This document shows positions 25,354-38,259 of a stretch of 64,000 nt of DNA, in pieces. This DNA comes from Paracentrotus lividus (Eukaryota > Echinodermata > Echinoidea > Camarodonta > Echinidae), in NCBI GenBank assembly GCA_940671915.1, contig CALNVZ010002974.1, forward strand, positions 13,963,221-14,027,220. Direction: 5' to 3'. Position 1 is the first letter of the stretch. Every line of letters starts with the position of its first letter. The notes beneath the pieces were generated by a model, which made no database searches, was not told where the DNA came from, and was given only the letters and a program-made list of their open reading frames with translations. The translations under genes and the position numbers were made by a program.

Positions 25354-28300
25354 TGGAGGAGGGCACACCAACACAAAACAACATTGGTCTACATTTCCTC
25401 AGGGCCCTCCCTATCCTATTAATGGTCCAGGCAGCACAATGGAGGATATATATCAACATTTTACAAGGACAATAAAATATCATACTTCAGTGGCACACAT
25501 ACTCATGAAATAGAGCATGAATCATTGTGTATAGTACAGTATGCAAACAACCATCAAAACAAAAAACCTTGATATTAATGATGTTTCCAGCCTGCATTGT
25601 TCTAGTTGTTGTCTCTGTAGACAGACACATTTTAAAAGCATATTTCTCTCTTCAAATCATTTTTTGTAGTTTCAGCTTTATTAACCAGGAATTTCAGTAT
25701 AGAAATGTACACTTGTATTCCTACTTGAAGGTAATATAGCAAAATGCTATCCAACTACTTCTACTTAACACTAAAAGCTGTTACCAAAAAGTCTTTGGAC
25801 ACAACACAGCAAAGTTTAGGTGAATATAAATGACCTATATAAGATGTACCCCAAAACAATTTTCTCTGAACGGAAAAAAAAATCATCACAATACTGTTTA
25901 CACTACACAAAACTTGATACTGCTAAATTAAGTGAAAAAATATTGAATTATTTGACAGTGTGCAGGTATTGTAAGTGAAAATACAAGCTGCTCATGGTAG
26001 TACATGAAGGGTACAGAATATATGAAATCAAATTTTATAAATACTTTTTGGAAACCAAATATAATGTAACCATATCAACTTGAGGGTTTATGAAAGGAGA
26101 TCACAACGTAAGAACAAAAAAATTTATAATAATTAGAACTTACTATTTTCTTTACTTCCTACCTTCCTTCTTGTACCATTTTGATTTTTATCTTTATTCT
26201 TTGTAGTTCTAAATAAGGTGGGCTTATTGAATTTGGAGTTACAGAACATCGCAAATCAATTCAACTACCGTATGTTGACAATATACTATTTCGAGTGGTC
26301 CTTATACCATTAAATGCAACACACATTGGAAAGGCATACACTGTGAGGTACATGTTATCAGTAATAATAGTTTCCAAATAGGAAAACAGCAAGAACCTTG
26401 ATACTAGTTTGTAGTTTAACGAGAGAAGGATGTTAGGAAATAGGAATAACACTGAAACAAATACTGGATATAAGCACAAAGGAAATACTTCAGCCTTGGC
26501 ATAGTGCACAATTTCACACGAATAGTGAAATATAATTGAAGAACTACACATAGGACATTTGTACTGAATATAACTAATAGTACTTGTAAAGGCCAGTGAT
26601 TCATTGATCAATGGGAAATACTGTACAATTCTATGGCACTCAATCAATGTATAGCTGAAAGTGGAAAGGAGTAAATTAAATTTCTTTTTTTTCTAAGCCC
26701 GTTTATGGTAATTTATTAAACCATTTACATGTAGGTGGAATGAAGAGTGAAAACAATGATTGAACCATGTATGTAACACATTGGAACTATGATATTCAAA
26801 ACAATTAAGTATTTTTTTTTTTAATCTGTTGATGATTTAATTCCTATCTTGGTTCAATAAAGGAATGCACCCAGTTCCCATTGGCAAAGCATTAATTCCT
26901 CACCACATATTAAATGACAAGCACTTTTCTTTCATTAGCTCAATTGCAAGTTTGATTTATCATCATGTGACACATTTCAAAAATGGACTATAAGGATCTC
27001 CCTTTTTTTCTCTCTCTTTTTTTTTTCCTTTCATATATAAGCTAATTTTTCTCTGTTTTTAAGTTCATGAGGTCAATTATTGCAAGTTTGGTTTATCGTT
27101 ACGTGACTGCCAGACATATCAAATACGGGATAATAAAGATACAAGTGCCCTTGACCAACTTCTGGTATAACAAACTAATACCTGAAAACAATAATTGAAA
27201 TATGATATATGACACAAAGTACTTTCTTGAGATTGTGACTATGCCCTATAAATTTGTTGTCAAAGTCAACAGGATCAATTTATTGCCAAAATTAAATAAA
27301 GTTTTTCTGAATAGACAAAAAGCAATCCAAATATATAAAATTTTGAAGGGTTAGGTATTTAACTTCATAAAATCCTCTCAGTCGGCCTATAATTTCAAAT
27401 GTAAAGGTACATGCATTAAGACTTCAAAGATGAATCAATCAGTGACATAACATAATTTGCTCCAATAATTATATTTCTAAGCTAATTTTATCTAATATTC
27501 AGGATCAGGGTTGTGATAATGTTTTTAAAACAAAGCATTAAGTCAAGATACAGGACAATTTCTTCAAATCAATTACACTAAATCAAACACAAACTTATAT
27601 TAGGCAAGTTGTAAAGTAATTAAATATTCCAATTATTACATTGCTCCCCCCCCCCCCATATTAATGCAAAATTTTAGGTGGTCTTTTACAAATCATGGTA
27701 TACATACAAAACAATATAAACAAGGCTCAATTTCACATTAAAATGTCTAAATGTTGTTCAAAAACTCAAGTTTTTATACTTGATGTAGTTTATTTTCTGA
27801 TATTAAATACAATTGTTAAATGGAATCATATGGTTCCATATAAAAAAAAATAATAAGAGATATTTGGCAGTGAGCAATAGCCTCTAAACAAAATGCATAA
27901 TTGCCTTGGGATGTGAATGTACATAGCCTAATATGTTTCAATTAAATTAGTTTTTTATTTTATTTTATTTTATTGCAGTTGTCATTTTTATTAGGCAATC
28001 AATGTACCACACTAAATTCGCATTTAGCCCTTTCTAATGTCTTTTCTCATGAATGTATTCACAAATTAGTAATTTTAGAATCAATGTAAACATATATAAT
28101 TAATGCAATGTATATTCAGTAGAAATTTAATAATACTCCATGGGGGGGGGGAGGGTAGATAGCTTGGTGAAACACACCCTGTGAATATTTTACAAACCAG
28201 TAATAATCACAAGATCAATATTAGAATTGATTTTTTGTGGGGCTTCATTTGACATAGTAATATAAAAAGAGATAAAAAGATACATTTTATTGAGGCTATA

Positions 28301-28830
28301 TGATTAACACATGTAATTGTAAACAAGTGTTAGCATGTGTTTGTAGTAAACTGTGCTAAAGTAGACAAAATGCTTATTTTACAATGTCATAAACAAACAT
28401 AATATTGTCATAGAAACAGATTACATATGGTAGCAACATTGTAAAATATTTTCAAAACAATGTTTACAAAAATGTCCATCTTCCTTATTTCTTGTGAATG
28501 AAAACTATATACATTGTATATGTTTCAAACTTTCATAACCAAACTTGCCATATATTATAAATTTCTCACAACCCTTTCATTCTATGTGTTTGCAGGATTT
28601 TTATATTAGGTTCATATATCTTATGTATATATAATTTTCCCCAGAACATTTTAGTAGGACTTTGAATATAGTTTTCAAATTCAAATATCATTAACATATA
28701 TCTAGCAAAGGCAATAACAAAAGAAACACATGTCTATATTTATGTTTTGCAAGGCATTCATTACATTAATAGATCATACTAGGTATGGTCTCATGATCTG
28801 TATTCAGTTCCCAATTTAGCTGCCATCATG
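25354..28830. other. Intron-like AT-rich DNA without recognised features
   Basis: About 3.5 kb of strongly AT-rich sequence. It would lie in the first long intron of the minus-strand gene if the exon at 22136-22091 belongs to it. It includes poly(C) at 27645-27657 and a G run at 28142-28151. The 128-codon minus-strand frame at 26261-26647 has no motif and no coding-like composition. Confidence 0.45.
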
Positions 28831-28910
28831 TCATGTCATGTCAATCAAGATATAATGTGGACACAATGGGGTCTGATTTATCACACTGCATTTACATTTG
28901 GCATACATAC

Positions 28911-29115
28911 CTTTGTACCGTTGCTTGCTTGGTTTCATTCCCGCTGCAGTTAGTCCGGACGGTTTCGCTTCTCCAGGGCTTCGGGTTGTGCTATTTATTC
29001 CCCCAAAATTCATGGCACTTTGCTGGGAATGAATTGGTTGAACACTGCCTGGTCCCATGGAACCAATTCCACTCGACGAATACGAGTCCTCGTGTAAATT
29101 CTGCGACGTCGCCAT
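28911..29115 (-). CDS. N-terminal coding exon of an unidentified gene
   Basis: The exon begins MATSQNLHEDSYSSSGIGSM and runs 68 codons to KPSKQRYK before a donor (CAAAG|GTATGTATG) at 28911/28910, ending in phase 1. The N-terminus is Ser/Gly/Pro-rich and looks disordered. It includes an SSSGIGS stretch loosely resembling the DSGxxS phosphodegron, though the Asp is not adjacent. An acceptor (TTTTTTTCTCGACGAAG) six nt upstream of the ATG implies a separate 5'UTR exon. The exon is much more CpG-rich than its surroundings. A nuclear or regulatory protein is a guess; I do not recognise the family. Confidence 0.55.
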
Positions 29116-29351
29116 TGCAGGCTTCGTCGAGAAAAAAATAGGGTTTAAAAAATACTTGAAATGTCAGTTATGCACTGCACAGTAGTCGGTACACAGTTGT
29201 CATCCGTGGTGAAACACAGATGCGATGGTTTTTCTACCGGGTATGTGTCGCGAGGTCTGGCCGTGACCCCCCTACGCACACCGCTAGTTACCGACCTGCT
29301 ACAGGGTCTCCACAAACAGTTTACTTTCGTTTCGGGTGCCAAATTACTCAC

Positions 29352-29870
29352 CGATTCCGACGGGAATGTCCTCAGAATCACTGCAGAAAAGATTGTCCAT
29401 ACATTGAGGTATCTTCCAGCCAGCTATGGCTCAATTAACACTTAAATTCTATCGAAAAAATGCGCCAAGGACAAGGTACTATGTAGGATAGCCACACGGC
29501 TCTCCCCATAAACATACACGAATTTTATCACACATAAACCGCACGTAAGAACTTTTGCAGTTATTTCGCGTTCAAGCCATCATGCTGCTGCATAGACTAG
29601 GCATGGCATAGAGGGTGATCCTGATAGTGAACGTGTCCGCTACTACAACGAATACATTATATCGTGGGTGTCAATTAAAATACTCTACATTTTTTATTGC
29701 CATAATTACTCAAATGCAAGTAAAATATCAAATTATGTCGCATAATAGTATGAAAGGTATAAAAACATTAATTGGTTATCCTTGTATGATTCGCTAGTTT
29801 AAACCACAACATCGCTCAACCCTCATATTTCTTCGATCCCCCCTAAAATCCGATCGACGCGTCCAATATC
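29352..29870 (-). promoter_or_regulatory. Probable 5'UTR exon and promoter region of the 29.1-kb gene
   Basis: CpG-rich sequence ends on the minus strand in a strong donor (GGAATCG|GTGAGTAA) at 29352/29351, pairing well with the acceptor at 29122. The intron would be about 230 nt. The open frames found on both strands within this stretch (up to 94 codons) are probably CpG-island artefacts. The TSS is not defined. Confidence 0.45.
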
Positions 29871-29880
29871 AGTGACGTCA
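29861..29880. promoter_or_regulatory. CCAAT box and CRE (TGACGTCA)
   Basis: CCAAT at 29862-29866 is followed by the perfect CRE palindrome TGACGTCA at 29873-29880, in a CpG-rich neighbourhood upstream of the minus-strand gene. CRE/CREB and NF-Y sites commonly pair in proximal promoters; binding here is inferred. Confidence 0.5.
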
Positions 29881-30945
29881 CGTAATTTGACATCGATTGC
29901 CGTAATCCGGTAGTTTTGAATGTTGTGTCCTCACGGAGTTCATGTCGGGACACTGACCGCACTGAATAATACGGGTACAGGGGGCTAGCTGGAAGGACAC
30001 CGCTGGACTGTCCGGAGTGGAGCTTGGACTACTCATTTACAAATAGCGGGACTGTGAGGCCCGTTATGCTCATGTTTACAGGGCCGACGGCTTATTGCAC
30101 AAGAGGTCCGTTATATGCTAATGAGATAAAAAAAACTGCATGCAGCTCAGTTCGCTTTGTAGCGTTAATGAGTAGTTTATTAGTAGACTTTGAACTGCTT
30201 TGGTCAATTATGGGGTATAATCATGGGTCAATAAATTATATTATTATTTCTGACGTTATTGATACTGTACACATGATTGCATAAAAGCATGTGGTGGCGG
30301 GATCCATGATTACTAAACCAAGCATGCAGGGTAACCACAAGAATTTATAAATTAGATCAGTATTTGACCCATAATTTGATGAAATATGTGGTTCTTCTTA
30401 TTTGTTTTATGATGTTTGTTTTTATAGCGTCTCATACCTGATTAAATCACTTTTTTTTTTAAAGTTATTATTACCCTAGTAATTTTCAAGGTCAGGATTT
30501 TGGAGGGGGAAATGCCTGCATCTATTCTAAGTAAAACAAATCGATTATCGATTTAAAAGAATTACAGTAACCGGATCATATTCTGATAAATTAATTTAAC
30601 ATTAGCATTTTCAAAATGATGGCGAACATTTTATTTCATTTATCTATATAATAACTTTTATTTTACCAGTTGGTCTTTCCTGGGCCCTGTAATTCAGTTC
30701 GGAAATTCTACATATTAAAGTCCACACAGTCTTTTTTTTTTTTTTTTTAATATTTTTATAGATTCAACCTATATTATGTAGGCCTATATCTCTATATCTT
30801 TTTTCTTTGTTAAGAAAAAACAACAATAACAACATAAGTTCATCACCGGATTATAATGTACGAATATCAGAGGAAGAATGTATATACTTTTCAACACAAC
30901 GCAACACAAAGTTAACATTCCTTCAATGTTTGAACATACCTACCG
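29881..30945. other. No supported gene
   Basis: A moderately CpG-containing stretch at 29900-30060 may be a further part of the promoter region or the start of a divergent transcript. It is followed by AT-rich DNA and a poly(T) run at 30732-30749. Confidence 0.4.
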
Positions 30946-30950
30946 GTATA

Positions 30951-31613
30951 TACAGGGCGTCCCAAAAAGAAATATACACTTTTGACATGGCTACCAAATA
31001 AACAAATATAATTATGGTTCTTGGGGGAAAAGGTCAGATACATGTATATAAAGCTCATATCCTCAAGTATCATTATCACACAAAAAATTCCGAAAATAAC
31101 CCATTCTTCAGTGAACAATGTCCACTTTTGTGTAGGACTCAAAAATTAGCCTGCGTAAGAATTCGGTATTCATTTATCACCTTTTTGATAATGGAATAAA
31201 TCAGCCAACAAAGACAAAAATATACTGAATTCAAAGCAAAAATCAATGATATGAAAACAAAACGGTGAAAAATTTGTGTTTAATTTTGATTGTTTATTTC
31301 TAACTTTTGGTATATCTTTTACTCTGTTAGCTGAGTCTTTATATTATTCCTTGTTTCCCCTTTGGCGTGCCATACAAAGGTGATAAATGAATAGCGAATT
31401 CCTGCGCAGGCTGTTTTTTGTGTCCTTCACACAAGTGGACATTGCTCACTGTACTGAAGAATGCCTTATTTTCGGATTTTTTTTTGGTGTCATAATGATA
31501 GTTGAGGATATGAGCTCTATATACATATAAACCTTTTCCCCAAGAATCATATATTTTTTTATTTGATAGCAATTTCAAAAGTGTATAGTTTTTTTGGGGG
31601 GGGACGCACTGTA
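30951..31613. mobile_element. Mariner-like foldback element
   Basis: The termini are TA-CAGGGCGTCCCAAAAAG on the left and GGGGACGCACTG-TA on the right. The inverted arms extend about 240 bp each (ATACACTTTTGA/TCAAAAGTGTAT; GCTCATATCCTCAA/TTGAGGATATGAGC; ACCCATTCTTCAG/CTGAAGAATGCC). TA duplication and a CAGGG-GTCCC-type end are typical of Tc1/mariner elements. No transposase frame remains, so it is a non-autonomous derivative. A fragment of the same family is at 38324-38404. Confidence 0.8.
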
Positions 31614-31627
31614 GTTTGCTAAGGGGG

Positions 31628-33235
31628 CCGTCACACTGAGGTCGTTCTATAACGTTCTTGCCCGTTCTTAAAAAAATTGCTGAAGGGGCTCTGGTCTGGT
31701 TGGAACCTATAACTTTGAAAAATAATTTCTTGAATACGATACTAGGCAGTTCATAAATAGTTCTCGTTACGTCAATTCCGTCTTTATCGCGTCCGCATTA
31801 CGTTGTTATCCAGTTCAGACCGAGTAAACGGCTCGTTCACTCTATACCGTTCGTAGCACGTCCAAACCGTCAATAAAAGTGCCTATGCGCAGCATGATAA
31901 AAGTTAGGTACCATGTTCGTAGTACGTCCTTCTCGTTCAGAGTAAGTCCTACCTGTTTAAGGAAAGTTGTCACTACGTTTAATTTTAGAACTTAAAGCCA
32001 GTCAGATTATTTTTAACATGTTCAAAAAAATCGGAATGCCTTTCCGTTCTCTCCGTTCGGGCCCGTTCGCCAAGTTCGTAAACAGATTGTAAACGGTCTG
32101 TACTAGATTCCAAAAGGTCTGTACTACGTTCAGTCCGTGTGTAAACAGATTGAGCCCGTTCACTAAGAACTACCTAGAACGCAGTGAGAACTAGCTCAGT
32201 GTGACGGGAATTATGACATGCCGTTCTGTTTAAAAATTGAAACGTATTGCTAGCCAAGCCCGTGCTATAAATTCCTGAGCAGATTGAAATAGGTCTCAAG
32301 TACGTCCACTCCGTGTGTACATAGATTAAGCCCGTTCTGCAATAATTTCAATAACATGGTATGAAATGGATAGTAGTATAAGCGAATAGATCAGCTGTTT
32401 AATTGCCACACATTAATTGTTACAATTACAGAAATCTCACAGCTTTTAGAACAAATACGAAAAACGGCCATTGGTCCGAAAAGAATGCGTACATTTGACC
32501 TAATTATTTCTGGATTAAGATGAACAACGTTCGTATACAGTCCTCAATACGTCCATTACGTCTCTGCCTCGTCTGCAGTCCGTTTGTATCTAGTTAAAAT
32601 CGGGTGAAAATGACCGTTTCCACGAAACAGAGCCCGTCTGAAACATTCTAAATCCGTCCCCAGTTAGTTGCAACCCGTTCTTAATCAGTTCCAACTCGTT
32701 TCCAATGCGTTTCGTCCCGACCTAACTAGTTCTGGGTCGTTTTAAATCCGTTAACATCCGTTCTTACTCGTTCTTACGTCGACCAAACGGCCTCCAGAAA
32801 GTTCATCTCGTTCTTACTTCGTCATTATCCGTGGCTAGAACGTGTTGAACGCAAATGCGTGCCCGTTTCCCATAAAAAAAAAACCTAGCCCGTTTTTGCC
32901 AGACCTCATGCGTCTTCGTAACTTCAAGCTGATAATGAATATACAATGCTCGTTTGTAAGACGTCCTAGCACATCTTTAGAACGATTTCAGTACGGCAAT
33001 TTCGTTTGTAGTACGTCCATCTCGTTTCAGGTACGATGCCACCCCGTTGAATTTTAGGACGAGATGGGCGCCCGAGTTTTTTTAACACTTTTTTTTTTTA
33101 ATCCGACCGAGCTAGTCCATGAAGTTCGTAAACAGATCGTAAGAAGTATTTACTACGTCCACTCAGTTTACACACAGACTATGCCCGTTCGGCAAAATTT
33201 GCAAGGACGTAGTAGGAACGAGCTCAGTGTGACGG
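31628..33235. mobile_element. 1.6-kb TIR element made of CGTTC / ACGTCC words
   Basis: Terminal inverted repeats CCGTCACACTGAGGTCGTTC (31628-31647) and GAACGAGCTCAGTGTGACGG (33216-33235) match at 19 of 20 positions. Between them CGTTC occurs about twenty times and ACGTCC about seven, in phrases such as GTTCGTAGTACGTCC, CCCGTTCTTAATC and CTCGTTCTTACTTCG. Another right-end copy (GAACTAGCTCAGTGTGACGG) lies inside at 32187-32206, so the structure may be two joined or nested elements. No transposase-like frame. Confidence 0.8.
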
Positions 33236-34275
33236 GGTTAGGTGTTTAGTCGGAACATATAATTCCCCCCCCCCCCTTCTTCTTCTTCTTCTAACTAATG
33301 AGAACAATAATCACTACCAATCTACGCCAATAAAGGAAGAAACATATAATTCCGCTACTGCTCATTAATTTGGATATTATAAGAATCATGTATTAATAAT
33401 TACATCTAATATGATATTCTGTTATCTGCATTCCAGCATAAATATATGATATTTTGTAGGGCCTATACTCCCAGAACCATCGAAATAATTAATGAAAGGT
33501 CACTGTCATTTTAAACAATTTTAAACAATTTTAAATCATCTATCGCATGCTTTATACACGGGTGGGTCTGCCATCAAGAAACAGTTTAGTAAATTTTATT
33601 TGTCACGACATATTATTTGAACATTGGTATCAATAACATAAATTGATTACTATTATTTTTGGTTATAGGGTTTGGGTTAGGTGTGACATTTGTGCAAGGC
33701 CCAAATTGAACATAACTTTGTAAGTTCGTTTTCCTAAGCTTATTATCAAAATGCTCTGTTATCAGAATTATCATTAAATCATACCATCTTTCATTCCCAA
33801 GATAGCCGGTCCGATAATTACAAGGTCATTGTGGCTGTATTTTACGTGTCTCATAATTAGTGAACCGTAATGACAACTTCTTCAAGGCATGTCACTTGAC
33901 CGTCTGGGCGCCCATATCGCCATCTTTAACGCGATATTAATTAGTAAACACAGAGCATCGTAGACAAAATGACACCAGGAGTGCTGTCCCCTCGGAATAC
34001 CGCAACAATTTTCAGATAGATGACATCATAATATTCCTTTAATCGTATTAATAGATGACTACCCGCCCCTCTAAAAAAAATATCAAAAAATAAATTCAAA
34101 AAAAAAAGAAAAAAAGAAAAAGAAAAGGAAAATAGATAAATAATTAATAATTAAATGTACACGAAAGATGGAATATTTTATCATATTTCTTTAGTCTTGA
34201 TAATTTTTCGTTAATGTGCTTAGTAACGTTAATTTTTAATACCATGGAGTCTTAGCCATCTCAGAACCCCCCCCC

Positions 34276-34306
<31 letters not shown>

Positions 34307-34381
34307 CTTTCTTACCTAAAAGAAAATGTTCTCACATCCCCATGATACTCATTTTCACCCTTTCATCTCAATGTTTCAGGC
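33236..34381. other. No gene; microsatellites
   Basis: Includes a C run followed by (TTC)n at 33266-33292 and a (CA)n microsatellite at 34277-34303. The remainder is AT-rich with no recognisable exon. Confidence 0.5.
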
Positions 34382-35082
34382 AGAGGCGGCGGAACGGGGA
34401 GGGGGGTAGGGGCACAGTGCCCCCTTTTTCATCCACCTTAAAAGTGCCCCTTTTCATGACCAAAAAGGGCCCCGTTCTTAGCTAAAAAGATGTCATTTTA
34501 TACAATAAAGAAGCCTTTCAGGGACAATATCTGTTTTTAAAAGGGGCACTTTTGATATTAAAAACTGCCCTCTGTTACTCCATAATTCTTTTAAAACCCC
34601 AAATTTTCAGTTCGCGCTGCGCGCTCGCAGATACTAAATAGGGTCTATAACGCAAGATAAACTTCAAATTTAAGCTAAAAATTTTCAACTCGCGCTTCTC
34701 GCTCGCAGAAACTAAATAAGGTCTATAATACAAAATTAACTCCAATTTTGAGCTCAAATTAAATTGGATATATTATTCAATCGGATATATAATGCACAAT
34801 TAACTCAAATTTTCATCTAAATAAGGTCTATAATACAAAATTAACTCCAATTTCGAGCTCAAATTAAATTGGATATATTATTAAATGGGATATATAAGGC
34901 ACAATTAACTCAAATTTTCATCTAAAAATTTCAACTCGAGCTTTGCGCTCGCGGATATTAAATCGGGTATATAACGCACAATTATCTAAAATTTAGCTAA
35001 AAATATTCGTCTCGTGCTTCGCGCTCACATTGTTTTTTTTAATACATATTATTTATTTTATATTATTCGTTCCGCCGCCTCT
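34382..35082. mobile_element. 0.7-kb TIR element with CGCGCTTCGCGCTCGC tandem pieces
   Basis: Ends are AGAGGCGGCGGAACG (34382-34396) and CGTTCCGCCGCCTCT (35068-35082), a perfect 15-bp TIR. Near the left end a GTGCCCC/GGGGCAC hairpin region occurs. From about 34600 a unit of AACTCGCGCTTCGCGCTCGC plus ATATTAAAT and AACTCAAATTT pieces is repeated with variation at about 34610, 34687, 34932 and 35008. Non-coding and non-autonomous. Confidence 0.75.
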
Positions 35083-35274
35083 ATCTATAGAAATGATACT
35101 AAAAATGACCAAATATTTTTTTTTAACGGGAAAAAAAAGTTGAGAAAAGTAGGTTGCAAATCGTTAATTTTATCGTTTTTATTTTCTGGCTTTAATATAT
35201 AATGTTTGCAAGCTTTTTACAGATGAAAAATTGATATTGTGAGATTTTCAACTAATCTTTTTGTTCATTTTCTT

Positions 35275-35276
<2 letters not shown>

Positions 35277-35312
<36 letters not shown>

Positions 35313-35334
35313 TTCTTCTTCTTCTTCTTCTTCC
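35277..35334. repeat. (TC)n followed by (TTC)n microsatellite
   Basis: A simple dinucleotide repeat passing into a trinucleotide repeat. Confidence 0.95.
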
Positions 35335-38255
35335 TTCGTATGTCGCTTCGACTTCTAGCTCTACCCCTTTTTATCTTCTCAATGTCTCTCACTGACCTGG
35401 ACTTTTTGACATGCTATCACCCGGGGAATAGTTGAGCGCAATTAGCTCACGGAGCAGAGGTCTACTTAATTACCCCATTATATTGAAAAACCTTATATCA
35501 CTTTACCCTTGACCTGTACTTCTTCTGTAAGGAAAAAAAAACTCGGTCTTCTAATTAAATTATCATGTGTTTTTCTTGTGAATCTGTAAAAAGCATATTT
35601 ATAAAGCAGAAAGAATCGTACAAATAAACAATTTTAATGAGATAGTGTTTTCACAATGTAAAGGGGTGGATCAAACATTGTGTGATAGTGAAGGAGGGGT
35701 GTGAAAAGTTTTAGCCTTATTTTCTCTAACCAGCCGCTAAAACAGGAGCGAAGGGTCTCATTAAAAAAAAAATGATCTTCTGTTGTATCGTGAAATATTT
35801 TATTATAGTGATCTGAAAGCAGAAATTTTAAGCACCATTTTTCAAGATTTGAAATTCATAGAAAAATATCATATTAACCAAAATATGTAACCTGCATCTA
35901 ATTGATGTCACGTTTTATAGAAATAAATATATTCGATGAATATGTTCACCCAATTGGTCCTTTCATGATTACAGATGTTGTCACTAACCACACTTTAGTG
36001 CATATGGGAAACACATTTTTATGTTATTGTGCACATCTTGGAATTTTCTAAATGAATTCATTATGACCATCTTTGAACTCTTTCTAGAGAAAGTCGTATT
36101 CACTTTTGCTTTCATTTACATAGGTTTTCTTTATTGATTTCGCTCCGTTATATTTTTGTTTCATATTTTGTCAGAGCGAGCAAATCAAAATTTGAAGTCT
36201 TAATTCTCCTGCGTTTCCTTACCCCTTGTCTTTCCCAAATATAATTTATTGCCTTTCTGGTTTCGTTGCGTGCGTGCATCTGCACCATTCATTATGTAAT
36301 TTGTTATTGATACCCGTTTGCAGATGTAGTCAGAGGCCATTTTTTTTTTTTTTTTTTTTTTTGGGGGGGGGGGGGGAGTGGCTTGCATTGTTTTATCCGT
36401 GCATATTTGTTGAATTTGATATTCATGTCATTTAATGATACTACAAAAATAGTTTTATTAACTCATTAATAAATCTGATAGTTGGCAGGCATATCGAAAT
36501 AATTATTATATTTATACTTTATTTACACTTCACTATTTACGTTTTACACACATCGACTCTTCGCTTGTAAATCATGATCATCTTCTTGTTTTTATCTTTG
36601 CACAAACACTACATGTTCGTGTTTTTTTACTACTATTACACTGGAACAGACATTGGTATAATTATTTTGTGCCAAGTTTTATCATTACTTTGTTTATAGC
36701 CTTAAAACGTGGGGTACTTTCCAATGCAATTTCGACACCACCTGTTTATGACTTATATTATGTCCTTGTATGCACTTATAATGCATGATTACGATATAGT
36801 AAAATTCCTCTGAATAGCACGTTAACCCACATAATTCATAACCGATAAAACAACCAAGCAATATATATTGACATTCTAGTAATCATGGGCGTAGATATGA
36901 TGCGAAATGGGGGATGAGGGATAACCTTTACAAACATCTCCCACCTTTTTTTTTACTCGGGTACGGAAGGGGAAAATCGTATGATAATAACAAAGGCAAA
37001 TGACGTATAACAAAATTTCTATACAGTATAGCTCTAAAATAGTCGTTTCAACCGTTTGATCTTCAAATTTTCTGAGTCGGTTGCTGCGCACCCTCGTTCA
37101 ATATTTTTCATGCATTTCATGTAAACGGGGTACGATTTTTTTTTTCTCGGCAAAGTAAGCGGTGAGCATTGCATTGTTCATTCACCTCCGAAGGTTTGAA
37201 AATGAAAAAGGGTTCGTTAATCCGAAAATGAAATAAAACTGACCCCATTTTAGCAGTAACAAGCATTATTTTATTTTCAAACTTATGACGGAAACCTATA
37301 ATCATTTTTTGAACAACGAGCCACCACGTACAGGGGGGGGGGGGGGGGGGGGGGGGCTAATATAGTTCGATAATTTATAAACGGTATAGAGTTATAAATG
37401 AATGGTTCCAACAAAAAAAGTAGGTAGAGCGCGCGCCTGTTGCGCCCTCGTTGATCCATCATGGCATTTTGGGAGGGGGAATGGATGGGGATGTGGAAAC
37501 AACAATTCTAAAAATAAATATTGTGCAAAATATGGGATTATAACGGGAAAAATAATGTTAATTTTTTTTTTAAATAACGATGGCCACACAATTAAACGAT
37601 TTGGAAAAAAACAACCAACAACAACAAAAGGACAAGGAGCAAATAATTGAACTAAAACTGGAAAAAGGGGGCATACCATCGGAGCCTAATTACCTTTTTC
37701 ATTGGTTAGAGACCTCGATAGAGTATTTTACAAAAATTAATTCTATTCCATGCATTGACCAGTCTTCATACTTCATTAGTCTACTGACCATTTCCCCTCT
37801 ATTTGGCTCCCAAGGAGCCAAATTCGTATAAGTTCCGTGCGTGGGGATATATTCCCCTGTAACCTCATATACCAAATCGCCAAAATTATATAATATTAAT
37901 GAAGTGTCTAACAAAGAGCGTCTAGAGTTGTCTGCAACGTGACGATCTACCTGTATGTTCAATATTTTATTAGCGACTGACGCCGATGATTATAAAGGTT
38001 TCACAACCGTCTGCTGAAAGCACCTTGAAATAGAGCACGATTTCGAAGTCATTTTCCCGCCTCCAGAACCACCCTTATTATCGCCACATCATATTTTCAT
38101 TGCGGTACAGTTTCTAATGAAGCAATTAACCCTTAACAGCTCATAATAAAACCACCATTACCACCACCACCATCATCATCATCATCATGAAATATCCTAA
38201 AAATCCACAGCAACATATAACACAAGCGTTTGGTCTTTTTCGTAAATAATTATGT
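35335..38255. other. No supported gene; homopolymer runs
   Basis: AT-rich DNA with poly(T)-poly(G) at 36340-36376 and a G run at 37333-37356. Several 60-95-codon frames occur on both strands around 37.4-38.0 kb, but none has splice context, repeat homology or a recognisable motif. Confidence 0.45.
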
Positions 38256-38259
38256 TAAA

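Noticed and set aside
26261..26647. 128-codon minus-strand open frame
   Set aside because: AT-rich translation with no recognisable domain and no conserved splice context; length is compatible with chance.
29161..29445. 94-codon plus-strand open frame in the CpG-rich promoter region
   Set aside because: It overlaps the probable 5'UTR exon of the minus-strand gene; several frames are open there because of high GC.
33660..33690. GGGTTTGGGTTAGG telomere-like sequence
   Set aside because: Only one or two degenerate units; no tandem (TTAGGG)n array.
37699..37962. 87-codon minus-strand frame with protein-like composition
   Set aside because: No splice partners, no recognised motif, and the opposite strand is also open; insufficient support.
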